This document shows positions 46,729-58,209 of a DNA stretch of 64,000 bases, piece by piece. The stretch's first letter is position 1, and every line of letters begins with the position of its first letter. The DNA is taken from NCBI RefSeq assembly GCF_003268595.1, contig NZ_CP029797.1, positions 2,315,501 to 2,379,500 on the forward strand. The letters are read 5' to 3'. Origin of the DNA: Paraliobacillus zengyii. Its GTDB lineage: Bacteria; Bacillota; Bacilli; Bacillales; Amphibacillaceae. Position numbers and translations under genes: made by a program. The notes beneath the pieces were generated by a model. That model worked only from the letters and a program-made list of their open reading frames with translations, searched no databases and had not been told where the DNA came from.

Positions 46729-48975
46729 TTAAACTTGTGGACCATCATTTCGTTTCTTTTCTGCATAGATGATTGGTTTTTCTTTTATGTTCTTACCACG
46801 CCATATCAGCCATACTTGAGCTGCGATAAATAGTGATGAATACGTACCAGCGATTAAGCCAACCACGAGTGCAAATGAGAAATTGGTAATCGAAGTTGCA
46901 CCGAAAATATAGAGGAACACAGCAGCTATAATCACGGTAAGTACTGTATTTATACTTCTACCTAATGTTTGCATTAAACTTCTATTGACAATTTCAGATA
47001 ACGCCTCAAAAGTTCGTACTCTTTTCTTTGCTTTGAGGTTTTCCCTAATTCGGTCAAATGTAACGATTGTATCATTAATTGAATAACCGACTATCGTTAG
47101 TATTGCAGCAATAATCGTTATATCAAATTCTAGTTGGGTAATACTGAATATTGCGAGTATAAAGAACGCATCGTGCAGTAGAGCTAGAATGGCTGTTAAT
47201 GCGAAATAATATTCAAAACGAATCGTTACATAAATAATTATCCCAATTGAAGCAATTATGACTGCATAAAGGGCATTTTTTGCCAATTCTTGACCTACAA
47301 CAGGGGATACTGTACTCACATTCGGATCTGAACCATATGTTTCATTAAAATAAGTTCGTACATCAGCAACAGTATCTTGTTCTAATTTAGTATCAAAACG
47401 TGCAACAGCTATATCGTTAGCATTACCAGATAAAACAATATTTTCTGCTTCTAATCCAATTTCTTTAAAGTCTTGTTTTATTTGTTCAGTGGTAACAGGT
47501 TCACCTACATTAATTTCAACACGTGAACCACTTTCGAAATCAATTCCAAGGTTTAATCCAAAAATACTTAAACATGCGATACCCGTTATAACCAAAATAC
47601 CTGAAAGCGCAAAAAACTTATTGCGATACTTCACAAAATCAACTTGACGTCCAAAAACTTTAGGCTCGACTTCGGTTGTATCCGCTATGTCTTTAATATC
47701 TGTTTTTCTAACACCAAACCAACTTGGACGCTTATTCAAGAATCTACTCTTAACCCATAGACCTAAGAAGAATCGGGAACCAAATACTGCGGTAATAAAA
47801 CTTAAAATGATACTTACGATTAATAAAGTCGCAAAACCTTTGACAGAACTTGTACCAAATGCAAATAATACACTTGCTGCAATTAAAGTCGTAATATTCG
47901 CATCAAAAATAGTAGACAGGGAGTTACTATTTGCTGATTTAAACGCGGCACTGATAGACTTGCCTTGTTTTAATTCTTCTTTCATTCGTTCATAGGTAAT
48001 GATATTAGCGTCTACTGCCATACCCACCCCAAGAATCAAAGCGGCAATACCAGGTAATGTTAATACACCGTTCATTAGTTCAAATACGAGTAATACTAAA
48101 TAAATATACATACTTAATGTAACGACAGCTATAAAGCCTGGGAACCGGTAATAAACAAGCATAAATAGGAAGATTGACGCAACCCCTAACATACCAGCAA
48201 AGACCGTTTTATCCAACGCTTGCAAACCAAACTGAGCACCTACAGATGTCGTATATTCTTCCGATAAATTGACGGGAAGTGATCCTGCATTTAAAATATC
48301 CGCGAGTTGTTTAGCTGATTCAACTGTAAAACTACCATCAATTTGTACATTTGGTTGATCTATCGTATAGCTTACAGCTGGAGCGGAAATATACTTTGGT
48401 TCAGCTTTTTGCGATTCTTCTTCAAATGAATCACCTTCTTGATAATCCATCCAAATCGCTAATCGATTATCTTCCATTTGAGAAATTTCACTCGTTACCT
48501 CAGCAAATGCGGAAGCATCTTTAAATTGAACGGTTACAATTGGTTGATTGGTTGTGGCATCAAAATCTTGTCTAGCACTACCTTCAACAATATCTGAACC
48601 ATTTAAATATTCTACATCATTGACATCTCGAAATGACAATTGAGCTGATGTGGATAGTAATTCACGTGCTTCATCTTCATTCTCTATCCCAGCTAATTGA
48701 ACCCTTATACGGTTTGGTTCTTCAATATTGAAATTAGGCTCACTTACACCTAACACATCGACACGTTGACGCAATGATTCAACAGTGGCTTCAAGATCAG
48801 CCGTATCTATTTCTCCACCATCAAGCGCCTCCACATCATACAAGATCTCAACTCCACCTTGTAGATCTAAACCTAATTTTATATCTTTTGTAACACCTGT
48901 TATTGTCGTCCCAATCGTACCTGCTAAGACTAAGACGATCAGAAAAAAGGCAATAATTCTGCCTCGTTTTACCAT
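46729..48975 (-). CDS. secDF: Protein translocase SecDF (fused)
   Basis: SecDF uses the proton gradient to assist late protein export through SecYEG. This is the fused Bacillus form, about 748 residues with twelve predicted helices. The SecD half begins RGRIIAFFLIVLVLAG and has LGLDLQGGVEILYDV and VLGVSEPN. The SecF half has LGIDFESGSRVEI and GYSINDTIVTFDRIREN. I prefer the ATG at 48975, which matches the B. subtilis N-terminus. A TTG two codons upstream is closer to the GGAGG site and cannot be excluded. A terminator follows. Confidence 0.95.
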   Translation of the reverse strand: MVKRGRIIAFFLIVLVLAGTIGTTITGVTKDIKLGLDLQGGVEILYDVEALDGGEIDTADLEATVESLRQRVDVLGVSEPNFNIEEPNRIRVQLAGIENEDEARELLSTSAQLSFRDVNDVEYLNGSDIVEGSARQDFDATTNQPIVTVQFKDASAFAEVTSEISQMEDNRLAIWMDYQEGDSFEEESQKAEPKYISAPAVSYTIDQPNVQIDGSFTVESAKQLADILNAGSLPVNLSEEYTTSVGAQFGLQALDKTVFAGMLGVASIFLFMLVYYRFPGFIAVVTLSMYIYLVLLVFELMNGVLTLPGIAALILGVGMAVDANIITYERMKEELKQGKSISAAFKSANSNSLSTIFDANITTLIAASVLFAFGTSSVKGFATLLIVSIILSFITAVFGSRFFLGLWVKSRFLNKRPSWFGVRKTDIKDIADTTEVEPKVFGRQVDFVKYRNKFFALSGILVITGIACLSIFGLNLGIDFESGSRVEINVGEPVTTEQIKQDFKEIGLEAENIVLSGNANDIAVARFDTKLEQDTVADVRTYFNETYGSDPNVSTVSPVVGQELAKNALYAVIIASIGIIIYVTIRFEYYFALTAILALLHDAFFILAIFSITQLEFDITIIAAILTIVGYSINDTIVTFDRIRENLKAKKRVRTFEALSEIVNRSLMQTLGRSINTVLTVIIAAVFLYIFGATSITNFSFALVVGLIAGTYSSLFIAAQVWLIWRGKNIKEKPIIYAEKKRNDGPQV

Positions 48976-49160
48976 GGACAATTGCGCCTCCTCTACACTA
49001 TTCTTCTTTTTAAAAAAACTATGTAAGACTACTTTCTAAAAGAATAGCGTAACTCATTTAAACTCTATTACATTTTCATATTTAAAACTATACTACCAAA
49101 ATATTATGAAACGAAGATCAACTAATGTCAATCCAAAAATCACAAATAAGCAATAAGTGT

Positions 49161-49457
49161 TTAGTTCACTTCATTCATTATATTTAATGCAGCAATAGAA
49201 GCCATCAAATCTTCATTTTGATAAGATTGCATGGTCAAATAACTCATGAATTTACTAGCACTTAAATGATAAATATCTTCTACTATCTCAAACAACCGCT
49301 TTTCCGGATTACCTTTCCACACTTTTTCAATTAAGCAATTCCATACAATTTTGCGTGTTGCATTATCATAGCCCATTAAAATTAATTCCTCTACCTTACT
49401 ATCCAAGACCACTAGTACTGTACTTTTCCAGTCTTCTACTTGTTTAACTACTACCAT
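49161..49457 (-). CDS. comN: Post-transcriptional competence regulator ComN
   Basis: A 98-residue protein of the ComN (YrzD) family, which in B. subtilis promotes accumulation of comE mRNA and localises to division sites with DivIVA. Features are the start VKQVEDWKSTVLVVLDSKVEEL, the central GYDNATRKIVWNCLIEKVWKG and a helical C-terminus ending ASIAALNIMNEVN. The ATG follows GGAGG. It lies between secDF and divergent spoVB. Its presence together with comEABC supports a functional competence branch. Confidence 0.88.
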   Translation of the reverse strand: MVVVKQVEDWKSTVLVVLDSKVEELILMGYDNATRKIVWNCLIEKVWKGNPEKRLFEIVEDIYHLSASKFMSYLTMQSYQNEDLMASIAALNIMNEVN

Positions 49458-49572
49458 ATATAAAACCTCCTCTTTCGGATTTATCTAACTGCTTGTCATG
49501 CTTGACCAATCTATCTGCATATACATTATTGTATAGGAATTTTATTTTTTTGAGAAGGTAGGATTGTCAATA

Positions 49573-51126
49573 ATGACAAAACAAACATTTTTGCAAGGAA
49601 CACTTATATTAATAGTTGCTGGACTTATCACACGATTATTAGGCTTTATTAATCGAATTGTTGTAGCTAGGTTAATGGGTGAAGAGGGTATAGGCCTTTA
49701 CAACATGGCTTTACCAACCCTGTTTCTCATCTATACTTTATCACAGTTTGGACTACCTATCGCAATTTCCAAGCGGGTAGCTGAAGCAGAAGCAAATAAT
49801 AACACGAAACAAATTAAAAAAATTCTAATAATTTCTCTCGTTATCACTGGTACATTAAGTATATTTTTTACAATAGGGATGATTATCAGTGCACCAATTA
49901 TTGCAAGGCATTTTTTAACAGACCCAAGAACATTATACCCATTACTAGCCATTACGCCAATGGTACCTATTAGCGCCATATCATCCGTTATTCGAGGTTA
50001 TTTTCAAGGGCGACAAAATATGAAACCACAAAGTTATGCACAAGTTATCGAACAAATAATACGAATTTCATGTGTAGCGTTTTTTATAAGATTATTACTT
50101 CCTTATGGAATTGAATTTGCTGCTTGTGGAGCTATGATTTCAGTTATAATTGGTGAACTAATTTCACTTATGTTCATGCTACGAATGTTTCGCAAACATA
50201 AACGAATCACATTACATCATGCTACTTTTTCATATATAACAACGGGGAAAGATACATTAAAATCTTTATTATCAATTGCCTTACCTAGCACGGGGAGCAG
50301 ATTAGTTGGTTCAATATCAAATTTCTTAGAACCTATTTTAGTATCTCAAAGTTTGGCTATTGCCGGTATTACCACGATTGCTGCAACCAAGCAATATGGT
50401 GCATTAACCGGGTATGCTATTCCACTTTTATTTTTCCCTACTTTTATTACACATTCTTTAGCTGTAGCCTTAATTCCAAATATTAGTGAAGCAGAAGCGA
50501 AACATAATCATTCTTTAGTTCATTACCGTATCCATCAAGCAATTCGCATTTCCTTCGCTTCTGGTGCAATAGCTACAATTATATTAACTATGTTTGCTTC
50601 ACCTATTTTACATTTTATGTATGGCACAACAAATGCAAGTGGGTTTCTTATTCTAATGGCCCCTTTATTTTTATTTCTATACATTCAATTTCCATTGAAT
50701 GCTACCTTGCAAGCATTAGACTTTGCTCAAAAAGCAATGTGGAATAATATACTTAGTACATGTGTGAAGTTTGTTATATTAATTGTCTTAACAACAAATC
50801 CGGCATTTGGCATTATGGGGGCTGCGATTGCGATGACAGTAGGTGTAGTGTTAGGGACATTTTTACATCTAGCAACATTAAATAAAGTAATACAATTTCG
50901 TATCCCAAAAGTTGACTTACTTAAAATGATTGCGTTGTTAGGATTAACCTGGCTAACAGCTAACATTTTAAAAGAAATCTTTACTGGGTACCAAACTACA
51001 TTACTTCCATTTTTATTGCTCTTAATTTCGATTCTGATTGTATATATCTGTTTGCTTTTTTTCTTGCGATTTATTACAAAAGAAGAATTAGCTCAACTAC
51101 CATTCATTAATCGTTTTGTTTCTTAA
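49573..51126 (+). CDS. spoVB: Stage V sporulation protein B (MATE/MVF-family flippase)
   Basis: A polytopic membrane protein of 517 residues with about 14 helices, needed for spore cortex synthesis and likely a lipid-linked precursor flippase. The start MTKQTFLQGTLILIVAGLITRLLGFINR closely follows B. subtilis SpoVB. Later matches are YPLLAITPMVPISAISSVIRGYFQG and SLAIAGITTIAATKQYG. The ATG at 49573 is preferred over a TTG three codons upstream because GTAGGA is nine bases away and the N-terminus then matches. It overlaps yrbG by 4 bases, tail to tail. Confidence 0.94.
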   Translation: MTKQTFLQGTLILIVAGLITRLLGFINRIVVARLMGEEGIGLYNMALPTLFLIYTLSQFGLPIAISKRVAEAEANNNTKQIKKILIISLVITGTLSIFFTIGMIISAPIIARHFLTDPRTLYPLLAITPMVPISAISSVIRGYFQGRQNMKPQSYAQVIEQIIRISCVAFFIRLLLPYGIEFAACGAMISVIIGELISLMFMLRMFRKHKRITLHHATFSYITTGKDTLKSLLSIALPSTGSRLVGSISNFLEPILVSQSLAIAGITTIAATKQYGALTGYAIPLLFFPTFITHSLAVALIPNISEAEAKHNHSLVHYRIHQAIRISFASGAIATIILTMFASPILHFMYGTTNASGFLILMAPLFLFLYIQFPLNATLQALDFAQKAMWNNILSTCVKFVILIVLTTNPAFGIMGAAIAMTVGVVLGTFLHLATLNKVIQFRIPKVDLLKMIALLGLTWLTANILKEIFTGYQTTLLPFLLLLISILIVYICLLFFLRFITKEELAQLPFINRFVS

Positions 51127-51791
51127 GTATATTCATTTTTTATATCTACAAACCAGTTTTTAGATTGATCTAAAGAACAAAAGGATATCTGCTTTATATC
51201 AGCATATCCTTTTTGTTTTAAGTTCGCTATAAGCCAAGATTCATTTTGATCTATTTTCTCTAAACCTTCTAATTGAATGACACCATCTATAATCAGTGGA
51301 ACAACAAAACCATTTTCAGCACTTTCCTCTTCTTGATTCGCATTTTCAAAAATAGATAACTTACCTGATGGTTCCAAAATAGCAAATGCTACATCTTGAA
51401 TACTCTTCGTTCCATTCTCTCTTAGTTGTTGCAATAAATCATCAAACGTATATCGATTTTTCTTCATTTCATACTCATCAACTTTACCACGTGAAATAAT
51501 CACGGAGGCTTTTCCTTCAAACCAGTCTCTAAAATGCTTGTTTTTTAATGATAGCCATGCAACAGTTCGCTGAATAAACAACAAAAGACCCATTGGGATG
51601 AGAGCTTCAATCAACATCCTATCGGTATCCTCGACTGTAAACACCGCCATTTCTGCCACCATAATAAATACAACGATATCTAATATACTCAGTTCTCCAA
51701 TTTCTCGTTTACCCATTAAACGAAAGATAATCACAACTATGATATAAATAAAGAATGTTCTAAAAATTAACGTTCCTAACTCAAAATCCAT
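51123..51791 (-). CDS. yrbG: DUF421 membrane protein YrbG
   Basis: A 222-residue DUF421 protein: three N-terminal membrane helices (about 5-80), the conserved GKREIGELSILDIVVFIMVAEMAV segment, then a cytosolic alpha/beta domain with DDLLQQLRENG. Function is unknown; some family members influence spore germinant-receptor function or stress. Its position next to spoVB matches B. subtilis. Its coding end contains the spoVB terminator hairpin on the opposite strand. Confidence 0.85.
   Translation of the reverse strand: MDFELGTLIFRTFFIYIIVVIIFRLMGKREIGELSILDIVVFIMVAEMAVFTVEDTDRMLIEALIPMGLLLFIQRTVAWLSLKNKHFRDWFEGKASVIISRGKVDEYEMKKNRYTFDDLLQQLRENGTKSIQDVAFAILEPSGKLSIFENANQEEESAENGFVVPLIIDGVIQLEGLEKIDQNESWLIANLKQKGYADIKQISFCSLDQSKNWFVDIKNEYT
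51179..51214 (+). terminator. spoVB terminator embedded in the yrbG 3' coding region
   Basis: Plus strand AAAAGGATA...TGC pairs with GCA...TATCCTTTT, followed by TTTTTGTTTT. It starts about 53 bases after the spoVB stop and lies wholly inside the convergent yrbG coding sequence. Confidence 0.7.
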
Positions 51792-51851
51792 CGTTATCCC
51801 GTCCTCACTTGATGGTCTTTCCTCCTTTTATTATCGCCTGTATTCTAATTA

Positions 51852-53159
51852 TTATCCTATCAAAAAGGAATCAATAAAAGGACGCAAATAACGGAAATAT
51901 ATATATATTGTGCAAACAATCATTGAAAATAAAACAAAAGGAATTCCATACTTTAAATAACGCATAAAGGATATACTTTCTCCCTCGCCCTCCGCTAATC
52001 CAGCTACGACAACATTAGCAGATGCACCAATTAATGTACCATTACCACCTAAACACGCACCTAGAGCAAGAGCCCACCATAATGGATCAACGTTCGTCAT
52101 CCCATAGGCCTGAAACTCTTCTATAACCGGTATCATAGCAGCAACAAAAGGAATATTATTAATAATTTGTGAAATTAATCCTGATATCCATAGTAGTATA
52201 ATAGCTGTTAAAGGAAGGTCACCTTCTGTTACCCATATAATATATCGTGCCAGTTCATCAATAGCACCTACTTCTTCCAGGCCACCTACTAACATAAACA
52301 ATCCGATGAAAAAGAATAAGGTAATCCATTCAATCTCTTGAAATACTTTTTCTGTTTCTAACTCCTTTTCCGTTAACATAAGTAAAAGAAGAGCACCAAA
52401 AACAGCTACAGTTGTTAGATCAATATGAAAAATTGGATGAAGTAAAAATCCAAGAATTGTGAGACTTAGCACAGATACTGATTGATAAATCATCGGGCTT
52501 TTTTTAATATATTTACTAGCATTAATTTGTAGTAAGTCATCTACTAAATGCAATTTCATGACAAGCTCTTTTCTGAATCGCAAGACTACAAATCCAAGCA
52601 TACAAATAAATAAAATGATAACTACAGGCCCTAAATTAGTAATGAATGATAAAAATGTAAAATGTTCAACTGCTTGACCAATCATTATATTTGGTGGATC
52701 TCCAATTAGTGTAGCTGTTCCTCCTATGTTAGAACTTAGAATAATAGTTAACAAATAAGGAAAAGTTGGCAACTCCAAAAGCTTTGTTAATGTTAAAATG
52801 ATCGGCACAAATAAAAGGACTGTTGTTACATTGTCAAGTAACGCAGATCCTAAAGCAGTTAAAACAGCCGTCCCTATTAACAATGGAATTGGGGCTCCAT
52901 TTACTTTCTGTGCAAATATTATTGCAATATAAGTAAATAATCCCGTTTTCTTCGTAATAGAAACTAAAACCATCATTGAAAAAAGTAATGCAATTGTGTT
53001 CCAATCAATGTAATCAGTGAATACGGCCTCCCAGGTATATACTTTTGTAAGTAATAATAGGACACCCCCTGAGAGCGCTATTAATGCCTGATTAACCTTT
53101 TCCGAAATAATAAATAGATAGCATACGATAAAGATGATAATTGCTATTGTAAAAGCCAT
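51852..53159 (-). CDS. ArsB/NhaD-type ion transporter
   Basis: A 435-residue polytopic protein of the ion transporter superfamily (ArsB, NhaD, SLC13-like), about 11-12 helices in two related halves. Family features are DNVTTVLLFVPI with GGTATLIGDPPNI in the first half, and INNIPFVAAMIPV with CLGGNGTLIGASANV in the second. Substrate could be arsenite, Na+/H+ or an organic anion. No arsR or arsC neighbour is present, which argues against arsenite. The ATG at 53159 follows AAAGGGG; the longer frame to 53219 lacks a ribosome site. It is inserted between yrbG and yrzE relative to B. subtilis. Confidence 0.8.
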   Translation of the reverse strand: MAFTIAIIIFIVCYLFIISEKVNQALIALSGGVLLLLTKVYTWEAVFTDYIDWNTIALLFSMMVLVSITKKTGLFTYIAIIFAQKVNGAPIPLLIGTAVLTALGSALLDNVTTVLLFVPIILTLTKLLELPTFPYLLTIILSSNIGGTATLIGDPPNIMIGQAVEHFTFLSFITNLGPVVIILFICMLGFVVLRFRKELVMKLHLVDDLLQINASKYIKKSPMIYQSVSVLSLTILGFLLHPIFHIDLTTVAVFGALLLLMLTEKELETEKVFQEIEWITLFFFIGLFMLVGGLEEVGAIDELARYIIWVTEGDLPLTAIILLWISGLISQIINNIPFVAAMIPVIEEFQAYGMTNVDPLWWALALGACLGGNGTLIGASANVVVAGLAEGEGESISFMRYLKYGIPFVLFSMIVCTIYIYFRYLRPFIDSFLIG

Positions 53160-53316
53160 TGCTTGTCCCCTTTCCAAGGGTAAATTAACCTGTCTAAATA
53201 CATAGAGCTTTTCTATCAATATATGCTGAGATTAAGAAAATATTTAAGTCTTTTTCAGCAATTGTTGCATAGATTTAATTAACACGTAATTTAGGACAAG
53301 CGAAGGAGGAACAACT

Positions 53317-53691
53317 ATGGTAAATACGAGGTTTAAGGCACTGTTACATGGCTGGATTGTCATATTAGCTATTCTATTATTAGCAAGTCTTATTTTATCT
53401 TTATTACTACGCTTTACTTCTTTAGGAGCTTCTACACTTAGTGGAACAACAACAATTATTAGTTTTCTTGCATTATTTGCAGGGGGTTGGGTTGCTGGAC
53501 TAAAAGCCGGAGAAAAAGGATGGCTAATTGGGATTCTTACTAGTCTTGGATTTTCTTTATTTATTTTCTTATATCAATACTTAGGACTTCAAACTGTTTT
53601 TTCTTTATCACAGATTTTATATCATACTGGGTTTTTAGTAACGGGTCTAGTTGGAGCTATTTTTGGGGTTAATACGTATCGTAAAGCCTAA
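53317..53691 (+). CDS. yrzE: TIGR04086 family membrane protein YrzE
   Basis: A 124-residue membrane protein with four predicted helices (about 12-32, 44-62, 70-92, 100-120). The glycine-rich FAGGWVAGLKAGEKGWLIGIL segment is typical of the TIGR04086 family found in spore-forming Firmicutes. Function is unknown. The ATG follows GGAGGAA. It is convergent with yajC, with a bidirectional terminator between them. Confidence 0.82.
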   Translation: MVNTRFKALLHGWIVILAILLLASLILSLLLRFTSLGASTLSGTTTIISFLALFAGGWVAGLKAGEKGWLIGILTSLGFSLFIFLYQYLGLQTVFSLSQILYHTGFLVTGLVGAIFGVNTYRKA

Positions 53692-53827
53692 TAACTATAC
53701 TTTTTGATCGTTCACTAGGTTTGGAATTGCTTGATAGTATCTAAAAGAGACTACTTATTTAAAAGATTTAGTTTAACACGAAACATCTATACACTACGAC
53801 GTAAGGGGTGTTTTCGAAACAAAATAA

Positions 53828-53862
53828 AGAGGGCAGCACTTGAGTGCTGTCCTCTCTATTTT
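53828..53862. terminator. Bidirectional terminator between yrzE and yajC
   Basis: AGAGGGCAGCAC and GTGCTGTCCTCT pair around TTGA, with T-rich tracts on both strands. Confidence 0.85.
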
Positions 53863-53884
53863 TTAGCCTGTAACGTTTTATTAA

Positions 53885-54151
53885 TTAAGCTTCTGTCTGA
53901 GAGACTACATCTCTAACAGACGAACGATCATATGTAAGCTTCGTTCCATCTACTTCAATAATAACTGTATCTTCATCGATCGCATACACAGTTCCATGCA
54001 TACCACCAATCGTGATAATTTTGTCTCCCTTTTGTAGATCGCTTTGCATTTGTCTTACTTTCTTTTGACGTTTTTGTTGTGGACGAATTAAAAGAAAATA
54101 AAAAATCACAAACATTAAAATAAACGGAAAAACTGTTGCAAGTATATCCAA
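53885..54151 (-). CDS. yajC: Preprotein translocase subunit YajC
   Basis: A SecDF-associated accessory subunit of the Sec translocon. The 88-residue product has one membrane helix (about 5-25, TVFPFILMFVIFYFLLIRPQQ) followed by the family signature RPQQKRQKK and KGDKIITIGGMHGTV. The start is TTG at 54151, close behind AAGGAGGGG. Longer in-frame starts would lie inside tgt and lack ribosome sites. It follows tgt, whose stop is 16 bases upstream, in the conserved queA-tgt-yajC order. Confidence 0.93.
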   Translation of the reverse strand: MDILATVFPFILMFVIFYFLLIRPQQKRQKKVRQMQSDLQKGDKIITIGGMHGTVYAIDEDTVIIEVDGTKLTYDRSSVRDVVSQTEA

Positions 54152-54167
54152 TCTATTCCCCTCCTTC

Positions 54168-55325
<1,158 letters not shown>

Positions 55326-55338
55326 CTAGTTGTAAAAT

Positions 55339-56370
55339 TTATAGAATTAACATTGCATCGCCAAAACTAAAAAAGCGATATTTTTCACGTACTGCTTCGT
55401 TGTATGCTTCTAATACAAAATCTCTATCCGCTAAAGCACTAACTAACATAACAAGTGTTGATTTCGGCAAATGAAAATTGGTGATTAATCCATCAATTAC
55501 ACGAAATTTATAAGGAGGATAAATGAAGATATCCGTCCAACCATTAGCTGCAACTAGCTTCCCATCATAATCACGTGCGATCGTCTCTAACGTCCTTGTA
55601 GAAGTTGTTCCTACTGCTATAACTTTACCACCATTTTTTTTCGTGTTGTTAATCGTATCAGCTGTTTCTTGTGACATATGATAAAACTCAGCATGCATAT
55701 CATGTTCTTCAACTGTATCAACACTTACCGGACGAAATGTACCTAATCCAACATGCAACGTTAAGAAAGTAACTGCAACACCTTTTTCTTTAAAACTCTC
55801 TAACAGCTCCTCAGTAAAGTGTAAGCCTGCTGTTGGTGCTGCTGCAGATCCTTGCTCACGTGCATATACCGTTTGATAACGATCTTGATCAGGTAATTGC
55901 TCTTTAATGTATGGAGGAAGTGGCATTTCTCCTAGTTGATTTAACACTTCTAAGAAAATTCCTTGATAGTTAAACTTCACAATTCGACCACCATGTTCTT
56001 TTAAATCTAGACAAACACAGGTTAACTTGCCATCTCCAAAACTTATTTCAGTTCCTATTTTGACCTTTTTTCCTGGTTTAACTAGTACTTCCCAAACATC
56101 TTCTTCCTCTTGTTGATGAAGCAATAGCACTTCTATTTTTGCACCAGTATCAATTTTACTTCCAAATAATCTTGCTGGCAGTACTTTGGTATCATTTAAT
56201 ACTAAACAATCGCCAGTATTTAAATAATCTAGTACATCTACAAACTTTTTATGTTCTATTTTTCGATCTTTTCTATCCATTATCAATAATCGAGATGATG
56301 TTCGATCTTTTAATGGCGTTTGTGCTATTAACTCTTCTGGTAAATTGAAATCAAAATCTTTTATCTCCAT
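55339..56370 (-). CDS. queA: S-adenosylmethionine:tRNA ribosyltransferase-isomerase
   Basis: QueA transfers the ribosyl moiety of SAM to preQ1-modified tRNA to form epoxyqueuosine. The 343-residue protein has the family start [18 protein letters not shown], the [15 protein letters not shown] motif, [11 protein letters not shown], and the C-terminal [14 protein letters not shown]. It lies 31 bases upstream of tgt, so two consecutive queuosine steps are co-encoded. preQ1 synthesis genes are not in the window. Confidence 0.97.
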   Translation of the reverse strand: MEIKDFDFNLPEELIAQTPLKDRTSSRLLIMDRKDRKIEHKKFVDVLDYLNTGDCLVLNDTKVLPARLFGSKIDTGAKIEVLLLHQQEEEDVWEVLVKPGKKVKIGTEISFGDGKLTCVCLDLKEHGGRIVKFNYQGIFLEVLNQLGEMPLPPYIKEQLPDQDRYQTVYAREQGSAAAPTAGLHFTEELLESFKEKGVAVTFLTLHVGLGTFRPVSVDTVEEHDMHAEFYHMSQETADTINNTKKNGGKVIAVGTTSTRTLETIARDYDGKLVAANGWTDIFIYPPYKFRVIDGLITNFHLPKSTLVMLVSALADRDFVLEAYNEAVREKYRFFSFGDAMLIL

Positions 56371-56380
56371 GTTGCACTCC

Positions 56381-56581
56381 TTAACGAAACTTACTAATAA
56401 TAAATAAAATAACCGATAAAATCACACTTATTATAATAGATGTCATAATCGGAAAGTGAAAAGAAAAGTTCCCTCTCTTAAAGCTAATATCCCCAGGTAT
56501 TTTACCAATAATCCCAGACAATACACCAACTATAATCAATACAATACCAATAACAATAAGCATTTTTCCGAAATCGGTCAA
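56381..56581 (-). CDS. DUF2905 small membrane protein
   Basis: A 66-residue protein with two hydrophobic helices (about 5-27 and 45-63) flanking the conserved [20 protein letters not shown] segment that defines DUF2905. Function is unknown. It overlaps the end of ruvB by 4 bases (ATGA-type coupling) and is 10 bases before queA, so it is likely co-translated with ruvB. The family is widespread next to ruvB in Firmicutes. Confidence 0.85.
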   Translation of the reverse strand: MTDFGKMLIVIGIVLIIVGVLSGIIGKIPGDISFKRGNFSFHFPIMTSIIISVILSVILFIISKFR

Positions 56582-57579
56582 GGTTTTGGCACCTCTCGAT
56601 TAACATGCTGATAGGCTTTTGGTGTAGCAAGACGTCCTCTTGGTGTACGTTGAATAAAGCCCATTTGCAGTAAAAATGGTTCATAAACATCTTCAATTGT
56701 TTGTGATTCCTCGCCAACTGTTGCGGCTAATGTATCTATGCCAACCGGTCCACCTTGAAAAGAATCAATTATAGCGAGTAGCAGTTTATGATCAATGTGA
56801 TCTAATCCAGATTGATCGACCTGTAACATCTCTAATGCTTCTTTGGTAATAGCTAAACTAATTGCAGATTCTCCTCGCACTTGAGATATATCTCGCACAC
56901 GTTTTAACAACCGATTAGCAATACGTGGTGTTCCACGCGATCTTCTTGCAATCTCTACTGCTGACTGTTTTTCAATTGTCACTTCGAAAATAGAGGCAGT
57001 ACGTTCTACAATTTCACATAAATCATCCGTTTCATAAAATTCTAAGCGACTTAATACACCAAAACGGTCACGCAATGGTGCTGTTAATAGCCCAGCTCGT
57101 GTCGTTGCACCTACTAATGTAAATGGTGGTAATTCTAAGCGCACTGAACGAGCAGTAGAACCTGTACCTATCACGATATCTAAACAAAAGTCTTCCATCG
57201 CGGGATATAGTATCTCTTCCACAGCACGTGGCAATCGATGAATCTCATCAATAAACAGAACATCTCCTGTTTCCAATGAAGACAATATTGCTGCTAGATC
57301 TCCGGCACGCTCAATTGCTGGCCCAGAAGTTGTTCGAAATTGTACACCCATTTCATTTGCAATAATAGAAGCCATTGTCGTTTTTCCTAAACCAGGTGGG
57401 CCATATAATAAAACATGATCTAAAGGTTCATTCCGCAAGCGGGCTGCTTCAATAAAAATCGCTAAATTTTCCTTCGCTTTATGTTGTCCAATATACTGCG
57501 CCAAGGTGGAGGGACGTAGGCTTAATTCGATGGATGTATCTTCCTCATGTATTTCACTTGAAATCATACGTTCTTCCAT
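56578..57579 (-). CDS. ruvB: Holliday junction branch-migration helicase RuvB
   Basis: The AAA+ motor that drives branch migration with RuvA. The 333-residue protein has [19 protein letters not shown], Walker [10 protein letters not shown] near 59-67, Walker [10 protein letters not shown], sensor 1 LVGATTRAG, and the C-terminal winged-helix with [13 protein letters not shown]. It starts 12 bases after ruvA. No RuvC is expected in Firmicutes, where RecU resolves junctions. Confidence 0.97.
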   Translation of the reverse strand: MEERMISSEIHEEDTSIELSLRPSTLAQYIGQHKAKENLAIFIEAARLRNEPLDHVLLYGPPGLGKTTMASIIANEMGVQFRTTSGPAIERAGDLAAILSSLETGDVLFIDEIHRLPRAVEEILYPAMEDFCLDIVIGTGSTARSVRLELPPFTLVGATTRAGLLTAPLRDRFGVLSRLEFYETDDLCEIVERTASIFEVTIEKQSAVEIARRSRGTPRIANRLLKRVRDISQVRGESAISLAITKEALEMLQVDQSGLDHIDHKLLLAIIDSFQGGPVGIDTLAATVGEESQTIEDVYEPFLLQMGFIQRTPRGRLATPKAYQHVNREVPKP

Positions 57580-57591
57580 TTCCTCACCCCT

Positions 57592-58209
57592 CTAATTTTG
57601 CATAAGTAGTGCTAAACCTTTTCGCACTAATTCATCCGTATTTTTAGAAGCCTCTTCTTTTAACTTAGGGGAAATTTGTTTAATTTCTCGATCAGAGTAT
57701 CCTAGTGATTTTAATACTTCTACTGTTTCATCTAATGCCTTTATTTGATCTGTTGTAACTTTTACAGTTTTAGCATCCGCTACATTAGCAGATACATCAA
57801 ATTCTATTGTTAACTTCCCTTTAAGATCTAAAATCATTTGACGAGCCGTCTTTTTTCCTACTCCAGGAAAACTCGTTAAGAATTTTTCATCTTCTTCCTC
57901 AATTGCCACAACAAAATCTTGTACACCAGCAGTGGCGACAATTGATAAAGCACCTTTTGGTCCAATTCCTGAAACATTCAATATTCGTGCAAATAATGAT
58001 TTTTCGTCCACCTTTGAAAATCCATATAAAGTTTGAGCGTCTTCTCTTATGTAGTGGTATGTAAAAATACGTACCTGCTCACCTAACTGATCTTGAAATT
58101 TAAAAGGATTTGCACAAATAATTTCATAACCTACTCCATTTGCTTCGACAATAGCAGTCGTTTCAGTCACTGTATCTAGTTTACCATTTATGTACGCAAT
58201 CATCATCAT
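57592..58209 (-). CDS. ruvA: Holliday junction DNA-binding protein RuvA
   Basis: RuvA tetramers bind the four-way junction and recruit RuvB. The 205-residue protein has an OB fold (about 1-65), two helix-hairpin-helix motifs (LNVSGIGPKGALSIV, TSFPGVGKKTARQMI) and a C-terminal domain that contacts RuvB (EVLKSLGYSDREIKQI). It is the first gene of the ruvA-ruvB-DUF2905-queA-tgt-yajC run. Upstream is a 379-base interval with a repeat and the bofC terminator. Confidence 0.96.
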   Translation of the reverse strand: MMMIAYINGKLDTVTETTAIVEANGVGYEIICANPFKFQDQLGEQVRIFTYHYIREDAQTLYGFSKVDEKSLFARILNVSGIGPKGALSIVATAGVQDFVVAIEEEDEKFLTSFPGVGKKTARQMILDLKGKLTIEFDVSANVADAKTVKVTTDQIKALDETVEVLKSLGYSDREIKQISPKLKEEASKNTDELVRKGLALLMQN

